A stretch of 64,000 nt of DNA, taken from positions 172,289-236,288 of the forward strand of contig JAKSZT010054578.1 in NCBI GenBank assembly GCA_026826555.1, read 5' to 3'. This document shows, one piece after another, positions 23,676-35,239 of this stretch. The stretch comes from Tolypeutes matacus (lineage: Eukaryota; Chordata; Mammalia; Cingulata; Chlamyphoridae). The translations under genes and the position numbers were made by a program. Each line of letters starts with the position of its first letter. The first letter of the stretch is position 1. The notes below the pieces were generated by a model, which saw only the letters and a program-made list of their open reading frames with translations, did not search any database and was not told where the DNA came from.

Positions 23676-24409
23676 AATATGGTGAATTACATGATTGGTT
23701 TTCAAATGTTGAACCAGCCTTGTATTCTTGGGATAAACCTCAATTGGTCATGATGTATTCTTCTCATATGTTGCTGGTTTTTATTGGCTAATATTTGTTT
23801 GATGATTTTTTGGCCTTTATATTCAATAAGGATATTAGTTTGTAGTTTTACTTTCTTGCATGTGTTTCATGTAATGCTTGGTGTCTGGATAATTCTGACC
23901 TCCTAAGTTGAGTTAGCAAGTATTCCCTCTTTTTTTTGTTTTCTGGAAGAAATTGTGTAGAAGTAGTGTTATTTCTTCCTTTAAAGGTTTGTTAGAATTT
24001 GCCAGTGAAACCATCTTGGCCTGGCATTTTCTTTATTGGAAGGTTTTTAACTACAAATTAAATTTCTTTAATAGGTATAGGAATATTCAGGTTATCTATC
24101 TATTTTTGTGTAAGTTTTGGTATTTTGTGTCTTTCAGGAATTGGTCCATTTCATCTAAGACTATACAAGCATTATTTGTTGATAATATTGATAATATTTC
24201 TATAGTTGATTTGAAAATACTACCTGTATCTATCATATACTAAAATCCCATATGTGCTTGGGTTTATATATAGATTCTCTTTCCTTTTTTATTGAACTCT
24301 GTTGCTGTCTTATTACCATATTGTTTTGATTATTGTAGCTATATAATATCTTTTAGTATCTGGATGGTTTCTGTTCATTATCTGTCTCTTTCAGAATTTT
24401 CTTGGCTGG
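23676..24409 (-). mobile_element. Old L1 fragment (RT region), right host flank
   Basis: Continues the host L1 directly after the TSD ('aatatggtgaattacatgat', 'gttgaaccagccttgtattc'), i.e. the region just N-terminal of the RT palm, in antisense. Around 24290 it passes into another L1 portion ('ttattgaactctgttgctgt'). Heavily decayed. Confidence 0.75.
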
Positions 24410-24923
24410 TGTATTATTCAGCCAAAGTGCTGATGCAAAATACCAGAAATCTCTTGGCTTTTATAAAGGGTATTTCTTTGGGGTAGAAGCTTACAGTTAC
24501 CAGGCCATAAAGCATAAGTAACTTCCCTCACCAAAGTCTGTTGCCATATGTTGGGGCAAGATGGCTGCCAATGTCTGCCAAGAGTTCAGGCTTCTTGGGT
24601 TCCTCTCTTCCTGTGGCTCTGTTTCTCTCCAGAAGAGAGCTGTTGTGCTCTGTCCACAAGGCCAGCTGTAGACTATCAGGCAAACGGCCCTCTCCCCAGG
24701 GCTTCTGCCATGTCTAAAGGGCCGTCTCTATTCCTCTGTGTTTTTCTCCTGTGTGTTCACTTCCTGGGCTCCAGCTCAAAATTCAGCATCAAACTCACAT
24801 CCTACTGACGTGGCCCAATCAAAGCCCTAATCATAATTTAATCACACCCAGAGGAACAGAGCTGTTTACAAACATAATGCAGTATCTATTTTTGGAATTC
24901 ATAAGTAATACCAAACTGCTACA
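24410..24923 (-). mobile_element. MaLR-like solo LTR with 5-bp TSD
   Basis: 514 bp reading on the minus strand from TGTAGCAGTTTGGTATTACT to GGCTGAATAATACA. It has TG...CA ends, and the flanks GCTGG (24405-24409) and GCTGT (24924-24928) form a 5-bp TSD with one mismatch, as expected for LTR integration. Internal wording resembles the LTR at 15929 (pairs such as 'ggcttttata(a/c)' near the 3' end). Non-coding; no internal retroviral region is present. Confidence 0.75.
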
Positions 24924-25485
24924 GCTGTTTTCTTGGAAGACTTTATTCTTCATCTGGACTTTAGAATCCGTTTGCCAAGTTAAAAAAGTCTCATTGATAT
25001 TTTAAGGTTATGTAAAATTTGTTGATTTATTTAGGAGAATTAATGTCTTAACAATATTGCCTTTTCTAATGCAAGGAGAAATTATGTCTCTCCAATTACT
25101 CACAAGTCTTTGTTTATATCTCTTGGTAGAGTTTTACAATTTTCTTCATAGAGGTCTTATATAACTTTTTTTTTTTTTAATATATTTTTAAACTTTTTAA
25201 AAGATACTTATAGATTACACAAATGTTACACAAAAAATATAGGGATTCCCATATGCCCCGCTCCCCTATATAACTCTTGTTACATTTATTTCTAAATGTT
25301 TTCTTCTTGTATTATTATTGTGAAAGTGATCTTTTCTTCAATTATAGTTTTCCAGGTGTTTTGTTTATAGGAAAGTCATTGTTTTTTTTTTTAGCACTAA
25401 TTTTGTAGCCATTTACCTTATTGAATTCATTTACTGTTTCTTGTGGTTTTTCAGTTGTTCTCTTGGGTGTTCTGTGTGTACATAA
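24924..25485 (-). mobile_element. Old L1 fragment with a 100-bp nested L1 3' end
   Basis: Antisense L1M ORF2 text ('aatgtcttaacaatattgcc', 'cttggtagagttttacaatt'). A 100-bp insertion at 25167-25266, T-run then 'aagatacttatagattacac', is flanked by exact TATATAACT at 25158-25166 and 25267-25275. It is an extremely 5'-truncated L1-type 3' end; a related piece occurs at about 26351. Confidence 0.7.
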
Positions 25486-25489
25486 TTAT

Positions 25490-25905
25490 AATATAGTCCC
25501 CCCTTTACCTATATACATGCCTCTGGAGTCATTCTGTCATCTAATTGTAGTAGTATAGGGCCACTAAGAGCATATATGGCCTGTCTGTGAGGAACTGCCA
25601 AAACATGATAAACACTGCCCCCCTAACCAGTTAATTAATAAATTCCAACTGTGTAAACCAATTACATAAAGGTGCCACCTCTGAGCAGAACAATTAGCAA
25701 AAAGCATCTTTCCTCCCAGGGTGCATGGTTTGGTGAGTGGAACATAGACTGAATTTCAGCCCCTGCTGTCTCTCATCCCCTTGCCCAGGTGCCCTTATGT
25801 AGGGAACAGGTCTTGCAACTGGACCCAGTGCCTTTGAGATAGTATTTCCAGAAAATGCTTTAAAAATAATGTTGAGGCTGCTGGCATTCTAGTCCTGTTT
25901 CTTTC
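25490..25905. other. Unassigned stretch
   Basis: About 400 bp that I cannot match to L1, SINE or LTR text in the window. It is moderately GC-balanced ('catgcctctggagtcattct', 'aggtgccacctctgagcaga') with no convincing frame or splice structure. It could be an LTR fragment or unique DNA. Confidence 0.4.
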
Positions 25906-25924
25906 TTCACTGTGAGTATTTCTA

Positions 25925-26345
25925 TTGGTCACCAGAATGTTTTTTTTTTTTTTCCTAAAAAAAAAAACCCAAACATCTAGGAATAGATATTGGATTTTAT
26001 CAAATGCCTTTTTGGAATTTATTGACATGATGATATGTTTTTATTTTTTTTTATTTTTTTATTTTTTTACCGGGAGGTCCCGGGAATCGAACCTAGGTCC
26101 CTCCATATGGCAGACGGACGCCCAACCAGTTGAGCCACATCCGCCCTCATGATGATATGTTTTTACTCCTTTGACCTAATTAATATGGTGAATTATACTA
26201 ATATATATCATATGGAAAATTGGTGAACCATTCTTATCTTTCTGGAATAAATCTCATATTTGCTCATGTTATATTACACTTTTAATGTACTTCTGGATTG
26301 TATGTGTTATCAAGGAGTTTTACATCTCTCTTGAGATTGGGCTTT
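25925..26345 (-). mobile_element. Old L1 fragment (RT region) with SINE
   Basis: Antisense RT wording ('ttttatcaaatgcctttttg', 'aatatggtgaattatactaa') on both sides of the SINE at 26044. Decayed. Confidence 0.75.
26044..26147 (-). mobile_element. Minimal tRNA-like SINE (about 80-bp head plus A-tail)
   Basis: Minus strand: GGGCGGATGTGGCTCAACTG (A box), then 'GGTTCGATTCCCGGGACC' (B box) and directly an A-rich tail, with no extra body. Exact 18-bp TSD CATGATGATATGTTTTTA at 26026-26043 and 26148-26165. Same class as the copies at 49299 and 55131. Confidence 0.95.
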
Positions 26346-26349
26346 AGTT

Positions 26350-26460
26350 TTTTTTTTTAATATATTTTTTATTTATTTTAAAAAGATACTTAGATTACAT
26401 AAAATGCTACATAAAAAAATATAAGGGATTCCCCCATATGCCCCACTCCCCACACTTCCC
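26350..26460 (-). mobile_element. Short L1-type 3' end insertion
   Basis: T-run then 'aaaagatacttagattacat', closely related to the 100-bp insertion at 25167. Flanks 'ctttagtt' and 'cttttagtt' are a likely imperfect TSD. Confidence 0.5.
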
Positions 26461-26464
26461 ACTT

Positions 26465-27240
26465 TTAGTTAGTTTTTAACAAATTTTTTATTGTGGTAGC
26501 ATATATATAATGTGAAATTTTCCATTTTAACCACTTTCAAGCATACAATTCACATTAATTACATTCACAATGTTGCACTGCCATTATATCCATTACCAAA
26601 CTTTTCCATCACCTTAAACAGATACTCTACTGTAATCCTCACCCCTAAACTGTCTCTGGTAATTTGTATTCTAATTTCTAATTTTATGAATTTGTCTATT
26701 CTATTTATTTCATATAAGTGAGATAACAATATCTGTCCTTTTATGTCTGGCTTATTTCACTCAACATGAGATCTTTAGGGTTCACCCGTAATGTATGCAT
26801 ATATCAGATAATGTAGCATATATCAGAACTTAATTCCTTTTTTTTTCTTAATTCCTTTTTAATGGCTGAATAATAATTCCATTGTATGTATTGACCAGAT
26901 TTTGTTTATCCGTTTGTCTGTTGAGGAGCATTTTTCTTGCTTCCACCTTTGGCTACTGTGAATAATGCTTCTATGAACATTTGCTGTGCAAATACCTATT
27001 TGAGTCTCTGCTTTCACTTTTCTTGGGTATATACCTAAAGTGGGATTGCTGGGTCAGTATTTTACTTTATGAGGAATCACCAAAATATTCTCCATAGAAG
27101 CTGCACCGTTTTACATTCCTACCACCAATGAATGAGTGTTCCTATTTTTCCATATTCCAACAACTTGTTATTTTCTGTGTTTTCTTTTTTTTAAAGTAAT
27201 AGCCTTTCTAGTGGGTGTGAAGTGGTGTTTGTTTTTTTTT
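26465..27240 (-). mobile_element. Old L1 3' UTR and ORF2 C-terminal end
   Basis: Antisense 3' UTR ('ttaaccactttcaagcatac') followed by the ORF2 C-terminus complement ('ccttttatgtctggcttatt', 'cttgggtatatacctaaagt'). Fragmented; no frame. Confidence 0.75.
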
Positions 27241-27960
27241 TCAATTCGACTGTATAGAATAGTGTAAAAAATTTTTTTATTAGAAAAGTTGTGAGCTTAC
27301 AAAACAATCATGCATAATGTGCAGAATTCCTATACATCACCCCTTCACCAACACCTTACATTGTTGTGGAACATTTGTTACAGACTATGAAAGAACATCA
27401 TCAGGCTATTACCACTAACTACCCGTACCCCCCTGTTATTGACCCTTAGTGTTGATATATAGTATCTTCTTTGACATTGATGCAAGAATATTGTAATATT
27501 GCTGTTAACCATAGTCCATAAATTACATCAATTATATTTTCCCCACGCATCACCTTACCATATTCTTGCCAACTTGTAATACTGACATTTGTTCTAGTTC
27601 ATAGAAGAACCTTCATTTATTTGTACTATTCACCACAACCCTCATTCACTTCCAGGTTCACTATGTTATTTAGTCCCTGGATTATTCTCTCTTTCAATTG
27701 ACGTTTACATCCCTATACTACCCCTTTCAGCAACAATTCCATTTATAAAGCAGCTGTGGTAGTTTTACTCACTATAATGTGTTACCATCAACTCTATTTT
27801 CACACTTTTACAGTCAAGTTAATTAAAAATTCTACATACATTAAGCATCAGTACCCCTTCTCAGCCCTCATCCTATCTCCTAGTAACGTATGTTCTAGAT
27901 TTTAACTCCATGTTAAAATCTATAGTGAAACTATACAATATTCATATTGTATGAATATGA

Positions 27961-28188
27961 GAGACCATACAATATTTGTCCTTTTGTTTCTGGCTTGTGT
28001 CACTCAACATAATGTCCTCAAGGTTCATCCGTGTTGTCATAGGTGCCCCAGTTTCATTTCTTCTTACATATAGTGAGACCATACAATATTTGTCCTTTTG
28101 TTTCTGGCTTGTTTCACTCAGCATAATGTCCTCAAGGTTCATCCATGTTGTCATATGTGTCCCAATTTCATTTCTTCTTACAGCAGGA
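27961..28188. repeat. 114-bp tandem duplication in L1 ORF2 3' end
   Basis: Two head-to-tail copies (27961-28074 and 28075-28188) both starting 'gagaccatacaatatttgtc' and containing 'cataatgtcctcaaggttca'. They differ at about ten positions, so the duplication is old or was partly mutated before. It produces a duplicated ORF2 C-terminal phrase on the minus strand ('[20 protein letters not shown]' type, twice). Confidence 0.9.
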
Positions 28189-29181
28189 TAGTATTATGAT
28201 GGAAATCCATCATATGTATATACCACATTTTGTTTATCCGTTTATCGGTTGATGGACACTTGGGTTGTTTCCATCTTTTGGCAATTGTGAATAACGCTAT
28301 GAACAGTGGTGTGCAAATGTCTTTTCATGCCACTGTTTTCAGTTCTTCTAGATCTAGTCCTAGTAGAGGGATTGCTGGAATATACAGCAGTTCTATATTT
28401 AGCTTCTTGAGGAACCACCAAACTGTCTTCCTCAGAGGCTGCACCATTCTACAGCCTCACCAACAGTGAAGGAGTGTTCTATTTTTGTACATCCTCTCCA
28501 GCACTTGTTTTCTGTTTTTTTTTTTTTTAAATAATGGCCATTTTATGAGGTGTGAGATGATAGCTCATTGTAGTTTTGATTTGCATTTCACTAATAGGTA
28601 GTGATGTTGAACATTTTTTCATGTACTTTTTCATCATTTGTATTTCCTCTTTGGAGAAATGTCTATTTAAGTCTTCTGCCTTCTTCCAAAGATTTTTTCC
28701 CATTAAGTTGGCTGTCTTTTCATCTTCTTAACAAAATCATTTGAAACACAAAGTGTTTAATTTTGAGGAAGTCCCATTTATCTATTTTTTTTTCTTTCAT
28801 TGCTTGTGCTTTGTGTAAGGTCCAAGAAACCACCACCTACTACAATGTCTTGAAGATGTTTTCCTACATTTTCTTCTGGGAGTTTTATGCTTCTATTTGG
28901 TTTTATATTTAGGTCCTTGATCCATTTTGAGTTAATTTTTGTATAGGGTATGAGATAGGGATCCTCTTTCATTCTTTTAGATATAAATACCAGTTTTCCC
29001 AGCACCGTTTGTTGAATAGGCTGTTCTGATCCAGCTGAGTGTGTTTGAAGCCTTGTCAAAAATCACTTGACCATAGATGTAAGGGTCTATTTCTGAACTC
29101 TCAATACGATTCCATAGGTCAATCTGTCTATCTTTATGCCTGTACCATGCTCTTTTGACCACTGTAGCTTTGTAATATGCT

Positions 29182-29816
29182 CTTTTAAAATTTTATTTTA
29201 TACATTTAATAATCGAAAATATAAACAATTAAAAACTAAAAAGTAAACACAGATGAATTAATATATACAATTAAATGTACTTGATACATATACATTTTTT
29301 AAAAATCAAACTAGATGCTACATAATATATTTGGTTCATAGTAACGCATTCCTACAGTATTTGTCCTTTGTGTCTGGCTTGCTTCACTCAACATAATGTC
29401 CTCCAGGTTCATCCATGTTGCCATATGCTTTACGACTTCATTTCTTCTTACAGCTGCATAATATTCCATCGTGTGAATAGACCACAGTTTTTTGCCTTTT
29501 TTTTTTTGTTGCCAGTATTAAAAAGAAGACTACAAGTGTTGGAGAGGATGTGGAGAGAGAGGAACACTTCTTCACTGTTGGTGGGAATGCAGGATGGTAC
29601 AACCACTATGGAGGACTGTCTGGCAGTTCCTAAAGAAGTTGAATATAGACTTGCCACGTGACCCTGCAATACCACTACTGGGTATATACCCAGAAGAGCT
29701 GAGAGCAGTGACACGAACAGACATCTGCACACCGACGTTCATAGCAACATTATTCATCATTGCCAAAAGTTGGAAACAACCCAGGTGTCCATCAACAGAT
29801 GAATGGATAAACAAAC
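29182..29816 (-). mobile_element. 5'-truncated L1 with twin-priming inversion
   Basis: The left part (29182 to about 29490) is antisense L1 3' UTR and ORF2 C-terminus. The right part (about 29505-29816) is the next-upstream ORF2 segment but in sense orientation, reading '[17 protein letters not shown]'-region text on the plus strand ('tgttggagaggatgtggaga'). The two parts meet at the same L1 position ('accacagttt' against 'ataaacaaactg'). TSD TGTAATATGCT at 29171-29181 and 29817-29827 is exact. This is the classic product of twin priming during target-primed reverse transcription. Confidence 0.93.
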
Positions 29817-30792
29817 TGTAATATGCTTTTAAGTTAGGAAATTGAGTCCTCCAACTAAGTTCTTTTTCAAGATGCTTTTTTTTGGCTATTTTGGGCCCCT
29901 TGCCCTTCCAAATAAATTTGATAATTGGCTTTTCCAATTTTGTAGATTAGGCGGTTAGAATTTTTATTGGGATTGCATTGAATCTGTAAATCATTTTGGG
30001 TAGAATTGACACCTTAATGATATTTAGTCTTCCAGTCCATGAACAGTATATATCATTCCGTTTATTGAAGTCTTCTTTGATTTCTTTAAGTAATGTTTTG
30101 TTGTTTTCAGAGTACAGGCTCTTTACATCCTCGGTTAAATTTATTCCTAGATATTTGGCTCATTTAATTGCTGTTGTAAATGGAAATTTTTCTTGGTTTC
30201 CCCCTCAGATGGCTCCTTATTAGTGTAAAGAAACATTACTGATTTTTTGCCTGTTTATCTTGTCCCCCTCCATTTTGCTGAACTTGTTTATTAGCTTTTC
30301 TGGACTTTCTATATTTAGGATTGTGTCATTTGCAAATAGTGAAAGTTATATTTCTTCCTTTCCAATTTGGATGCCTTTTATTTCTTTTTCTAACCTAACT
30401 GCTCCAGCTAGAACTTCTAGCAAAAATGTTGAATAAAAGTGATGACAGTGGGCATCCTTGTCTTGTTCCTGATCTTAGAGTCTTTTACCATTATAATGGG
30501 ATGTTAGATATGGGTTTTTCATTTATGCCCTTAATCATGCTGAGGAAGCTTCCTTCAATTCTTGTCCTTCTAAGTGTCTTTATCAAGAAAGGATGCTGGA
30601 TTTTGTCAAATGCCTTTTCTGTGTCAATTGAGGTGATGGTGTGGTTTTTCCTCTTTGATTTGTAGTATATTAATTGATTGTCTTATGTTGTGTTATGTTG
30701 AACCACCCTTTCATGCCTGGGATAAAACCCACTTGATCATGTTGTATAATTCTTTTGATGTAATGTTGTATTCGATTTGTAAGTATTTTCTT

Positions 30793-30978
30793 TTTTTTTT
30801 TTTTTAAAGATTTATTTATTTATTTATTCATTTATCCCCCCCTTGCTGCTCGTGCTCGCTGGGTCAGCCAACCACGCCGTGCGGGCGGGCCTGCCCTCAC
30901 CAGGAGGCCCCAGGAACTGAACCCAGGGCCTCCCATATGGTAAACGGGAGCCCTACTGATTGAGCCACAGCCGCTTCC
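30793..30978 (-). mobile_element. DAS-like tRNA SINE (short form), antisense
   Basis: Full copy with T-run, TTTATTTATTTATTCATTTA tail complement, body and head complement. Exact 14-bp TSD GTAAGTATTTTCTT at 30779-30792 and 30979-30992. Confidence 0.95.
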
Positions 30979-31744
30979 GTAAGTATTTTCTTGAGAGTTT
31001 TTGCATCTACATTCATTTGAGAAATTGGTCTGTAATTTTCTTTTCTTGAACTATCTTTGTCTGACGTTAGTATTAGGGTAATGTTGGCGTCATAGAATGA
31101 GTTAGGTAACATTCCCTCCTCTGTAATTTTTTGGAAGATTTTGAGCAGGATTGGTATTAGTGCTTGGGATGATTGGTAGAATTCACCTGTGAAGATATGG
31201 CCCTGGACTTTTCTTTTTTGGGTGATTTTTGATGACTGGTTCGATCTCTTTACTTGTAATTGGCCTGTTGAGGTCTTCTATTTCTTCTAGAGTCAATTAG
31301 ATGATTTGTGTGTTTCTAGGAATTTGTCCATTTCATCTACGTTTTTAAATTTGTTGGCATACAGTTTTTCATAGTATCCTCTTATGATCCTTTTTGTTTT
31401 TGTGTGGTCAGTAGTGAGGACCTCTTCTCATTTCTGATTTTATTTGTTTGCATCTTCTGTTTTTTTCTTTGTCAGTAGAGTGAGGGTTTGTCAATTTTAC
31501 TGATATTCTCAAGGAGACAACTTTTTGTTTTGTTTATCTCTATTATTTATTTTTATTCTCAATTTCATTTATTTATGCTCTAATTTTTGTTATTTTTTTC
31601 TTTCTGCTTGCTTTGGGATTAGTTTGCTGTTCTTTTTCTAGTCCTCCACATGTGCATTTAGGTCTTTGATTTTAGCTCTTCTTTTTTTAACGTAGGTGTT
31701 TAGGGTTATACATTTCCCTCTAAGCACTGCCTTTTTTTGGAATT

Positions 31745-32925
31745 GATTTTTTAAAAAATTGTTGAAGTATATCACTTATACATAAACATACATATACAAT
31801 AAGTGTATAGTAATAGTTGTGAACCTACAAAACAAATATACATAACATCATATAGGGCTCTCATACTCACCCTACCACCAATACCTTGCATTGTTGTGAA
31901 ACGTTTTCAACTAATAATGAAAGAGCATCCTCAAAATATTACTACTAACCAAAGTATCTTACTTTTAGTGTATTTTCTCCCCAGTCCACCCTATTATTAT
32001 TATTATTATAGCATTTATAAATGAACATACACAAACAACAAATGTATGTAGTAAAAGTGGTGAACTTTTAAAGCAAACATGCATAACATCATACAGGGAT
32101 CCCATACATCAACCCACCACCACCACCTTGCCTTGTTGTGAGATATTTGTTACAAATTATGAAAGAATATTGTCAAAAATCTTACTACTGGGAAACGGAT
32201 GTGGCTCAAGTGATTGGGTTCCCGTCCACCATATAGGAGGTCCAGGGTTCGATTCCTGGGGCCCCCTGGTGAAAGGCAAGCTGGCCTGTGTGGCTAGCTG
32301 GCCCATGCAGAGTGCTGGCCTCCACGGAATGCTGACCTGTGCAGGAGTGCTGACTCACGCAGGAGTGTTGGCACAGCAAGATGACACAACAAAAAGTGAC
32401 ACAGGAGAGACAATGCAGACCAGGGAGCTGAGGTGGCACAAGAGAATGAGTGCCTTTCTCCCACTCCAGCAGGTCCCGGGATCAGTTCCCAGTGCCATCT
32501 AAAGAGAAAACAAGCAGACACAGAAGAACCCACAGAGAGCAGACAGCGAGCACAAAACAGTGGGGGGAGGGGAGGAGAAATAAATAAATAAATAAATAAA
32601 TCTTAAAAAAAAAAAAATCTTACTACGAACTATAGTCCATATCTTACATTTGGTATACTTTCCCCCCAACCCACCCTATTAGTTTTTTAAACATTTTAAT
32701 TACAGAAGATGTGAACTTACAAAACAATCATACACATGTGCAGAATTCCCATATAGCATCCTTCTATCAATACACCACACTGTGGTAGAACATTTGTTAC
32801 AGATTATGAGATAATATCATCAGACTATTACCACTTACCATGGTCCATAGCACACATTTGGCACATTTTTTACATGCTCCACCATTATTAACACAGTACA
32901 TCTTTGGCATAGATACATGAATATT
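31745..32925 (-). repeat. Three tandem L1 3' UTR units (about 250 bp each)
   Basis: Unit 1 is about 31745-31995, unit 2 about 31996-32680 (including the 424-bp SINE), unit 3 about 32681-32925. Each has the order 'gtgaac(c/t)tacaaaac' or a close variant, 'cataacatcat' or 'catacacatgtg', 'attgttgtga(a)', 'gttaca(a/g)attatga', a 'ttactact' segment, and a 'ccaccctatt'-like end. Single units occur at 4310, 4918 and 27275. Confidence 0.75.
32189..32612 (+). mobile_element. Long-form tRNA-derived SINE (DAS-like)
   Basis: Second long-form copy: GGAAACGGATGTGGCTCAAG head, B box 'GGGTTCGATTCC', 'gctggcccatgcagagtgct' body with the purine-rich segment, TAAATAAATAAATAAATAAA tail. Exact 14-bp TSD AAAAATCTTACTAC at 32175-32188 and 32613-32626. 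Same subfamily as 2420. Confidence 0.95.
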
Positions 32926-34494
32926 AGAGTATTGCAGTTAAACGCAAGTCCATAGGTCAATCCAGTTGTATTTTTCCCATGCTTCTTCACATTCCCACTA
33001 CCCTGTAATAGTGATGTACATCTGCTCTAGTTCACAAAGGACAATTTTGCATCTGTACCATCAACCACAATTCTCATCCACCTCTGGGTTTACTGTGTTA
33101 TTCAGTCCCTGGATTATTCTCTAGCTTTCTTTCAATTTTGTCATTATATCCCTAGACTACCCTTTCCGTCTCATTCCCATTTATAATACTCACTATAATG
33201 TGTTACCATCAACTCTATACATTTCCACACTTTTACAGTAAAGTTAATTAAAACTTCTACATACATAAAGCATCTCAGTCCTCTCAGCTGCTTTAAGAAT
33301 CCACTACCTACCACCAGGTCTTGAAGATGTTTTCCTATATTTTCTTCTAGAAGCTTTATGGTTCTTGCTTTTATATTTAGGTTTTTTATCCATTTTGAGT
33401 TAATTTTTGGCTATGGATATCCAGTTCTCTCAGCACCATTTATTGAATGGGCTGTTTTGCCCAAGCTGGGTGGGTTTTTAACAGGCTTGTCAAAAATCAC
33501 TTGACTATAGATGTAAGGGTCTGTTTCTGAACCATCAGTTTGGTTCCATTGGTCTATGTGTCTGCCTATATGCCAGTACCCTGCTGTTTTTACCACTGTA
33601 GCTAGGTAATATGACTTAAATCCAGAAGTGAAAGTCCTCCAACTTTGTTTTTCCTTTTTAAGATGTTTCTGGCTATTCTGGACACCTTACCCTTCCAAAT
33701 AAATTTAATAGTTGTGTTTTCCATTTATTTAAAAAATGCTGGTGGAATTTTTACTGGGATTGTATTGAATCTGTATATCAATTTGGGTAGAATTGACATC
33801 TTAATGATATTTAGTCTAACAGTCTGTGAGCATGGAATGTTTTTCCATTTATTTAAATCTTTTTAAATTTCTTTTAGCAATGCATTGTATTTACCTAAAT
33901 ACAAGTACTTTACATCATTGGTTAAGTTTATTCCTAATTATTTGATTCTTCTAGTTGCTATTGAAAATGGAAATTTTATTCCTGACTTCCTCCTCAGATT
34001 GTGCATTACTAGTATCCCTTAAAGTCTGTTTCATCTAATATAAGTATAGCTGCTCTGGCTTTTTTTTTTTTTTTTAGTTACTGCATGCGAGGAATAATTT
34101 TTTCAGCTTTTCACTTTTAATCTAGGTATTCTTTGGTCTGAGGTGAGTCTCTTGCAGACAGCATATAGGTGGCTCATATTTTCTTATCCATTCCACCATT
34201 TGGTGTCTTTTGATTGGGGAGTTTAACCCGTTAACATTCACTGTTAGTTCTGTAAAGGCAGTTCTCATGTCACTCATTTTGACCTTTGGGTTTTATTTGT
34301 CATATTTTATTTTCATCACTCTTTTAAGACTTTTACTGATATAATCTTCATTTCTAGACTCTCTTCCAAGCTTCTCTCTCATGTCTTTTCTTTTCAGACT
34401 GTAGCATACCTTTTTGTATTTCCTGCAAAGCTGGTCTCTTGGTTACAAAGTCTCTCTGTTTCTGTTTATCTGTGAATATTCTAAACTTGCCCTC

Positions 34495-35143
34495 TTTTTT
34501 TTTTTTGTTGTTGTTGTTGTAAAATCAAAGTACTACTTTATTAAATGAGTTATTTTACACAATATGAACATCAATATAATTACAATTGTAAAAAAATTTT
34601 TATAACAAGGATGGACTGATTTCAGATTTCCAAATCAGAGTCAACTGTACATTTTACACGGAATTGTCTTTGCATGAAGCCCAAAAGGGAACAGCATAAA
34701 AATGAGTGTTTCTGTAGCCCCTTTATTTTTGCTGATCAACAGTTTGTTAGAAAAGCAGCTGCAGGTTTGTTACCTAAGGTCTGAGACAGTGGAAGAGTCA
34801 AAGGTGTTATGAATTCACCTGTAAACAACTTTATGCCTGAACATCAGCCAATTCTGGAGGAAGTGGAGTCTTAGGATGCTTGCTCTCAAAGTGCTGCTTG
34901 AAGGTCTTAGGGTCTGGCATTTGTGTCCTACAGACAGTGCAGGTATATATTAATGCAGCTTTGGCAGCAGCCTTTTGGTCATGTCCTTGTTTCTTCTTTT
35001 GTCCAGCTTGCTTTTTGGCATTTTTCTGCTGAGACTGAATCTTCTGCTGTCCACGAGCCATATCTGTTCAAAAATGAAAGGCACTGCTTTTTACTATTGA
35101 TGGTCTGAAGTGAACCCAGGCTGGGACAGTCGTGCGTCTGAGC
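34495..35143 (-). pseudogene. ZNF706: ZNF706 retrocopy with intact 76-codon ORF
   Basis: Intronless copy of the ZNF706 mRNA. The ORF (35061-34831) is uninterrupted and, as far as I remember the protein, matches ZNF706 over its full 76 residues. It has a Gln/Lys-rich basic N-terminus ('ARGQQKIQSQQKNAKKQAGQ') and one C2H2-type zinc finger (C41, C44, H57, H62), and ends 'LPPELADVQA'. It has 5' leader, a 3' UTR with an AATAAA complement (TTTATT at about 34538) and an A-tail (T-run at 34495). TSD CTTGCCCTC at 34486-34494 and 35144-35152. It lies in an L1 and has no visible promoter of its own. ZNF706 is a small nuclear zinc-finger protein whose role is poorly defined. Typed pseudogene because of retrocopy origin, but the frame could be expressed. 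Confidence 0.93.
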
Positions 35144-35239
35144 CTTGCCCTCGTTTTTGAAAGATAGTCTTGCCAGATATAAGATTCTTGGCTGGAAGTT
35201 TTTCTCTTACACTATCTTAAATATATCATACCCACTGTC

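Larger units (their letters stand above)
27270..31737 (-). mobile_element. Old L1 (3' UTR to mid ORF2), host of several insertions
   Basis: Antisense L1: 3' UTR unit at 27275-27560, ORF2 C-terminus (27960-28780), post-RT region (28780-30250) and RT (30250-31640). Minus frames include '[20 protein letters not shown]', '[17 protein letters not shown]' and '[16 protein letters not shown]'. It hosts a twin-primed L1 (29182-29816) and a SINE (30793-30978). It is cut at about 31737 by another L1 and resumes at 36965. Many stops. Confidence 0.85.

Noticed and set aside
34831..35061. ZNF706 frame as the parental gene
   Set aside because: No introns, A-tail and TSD present, and located inside an L1; it is a retrocopy.
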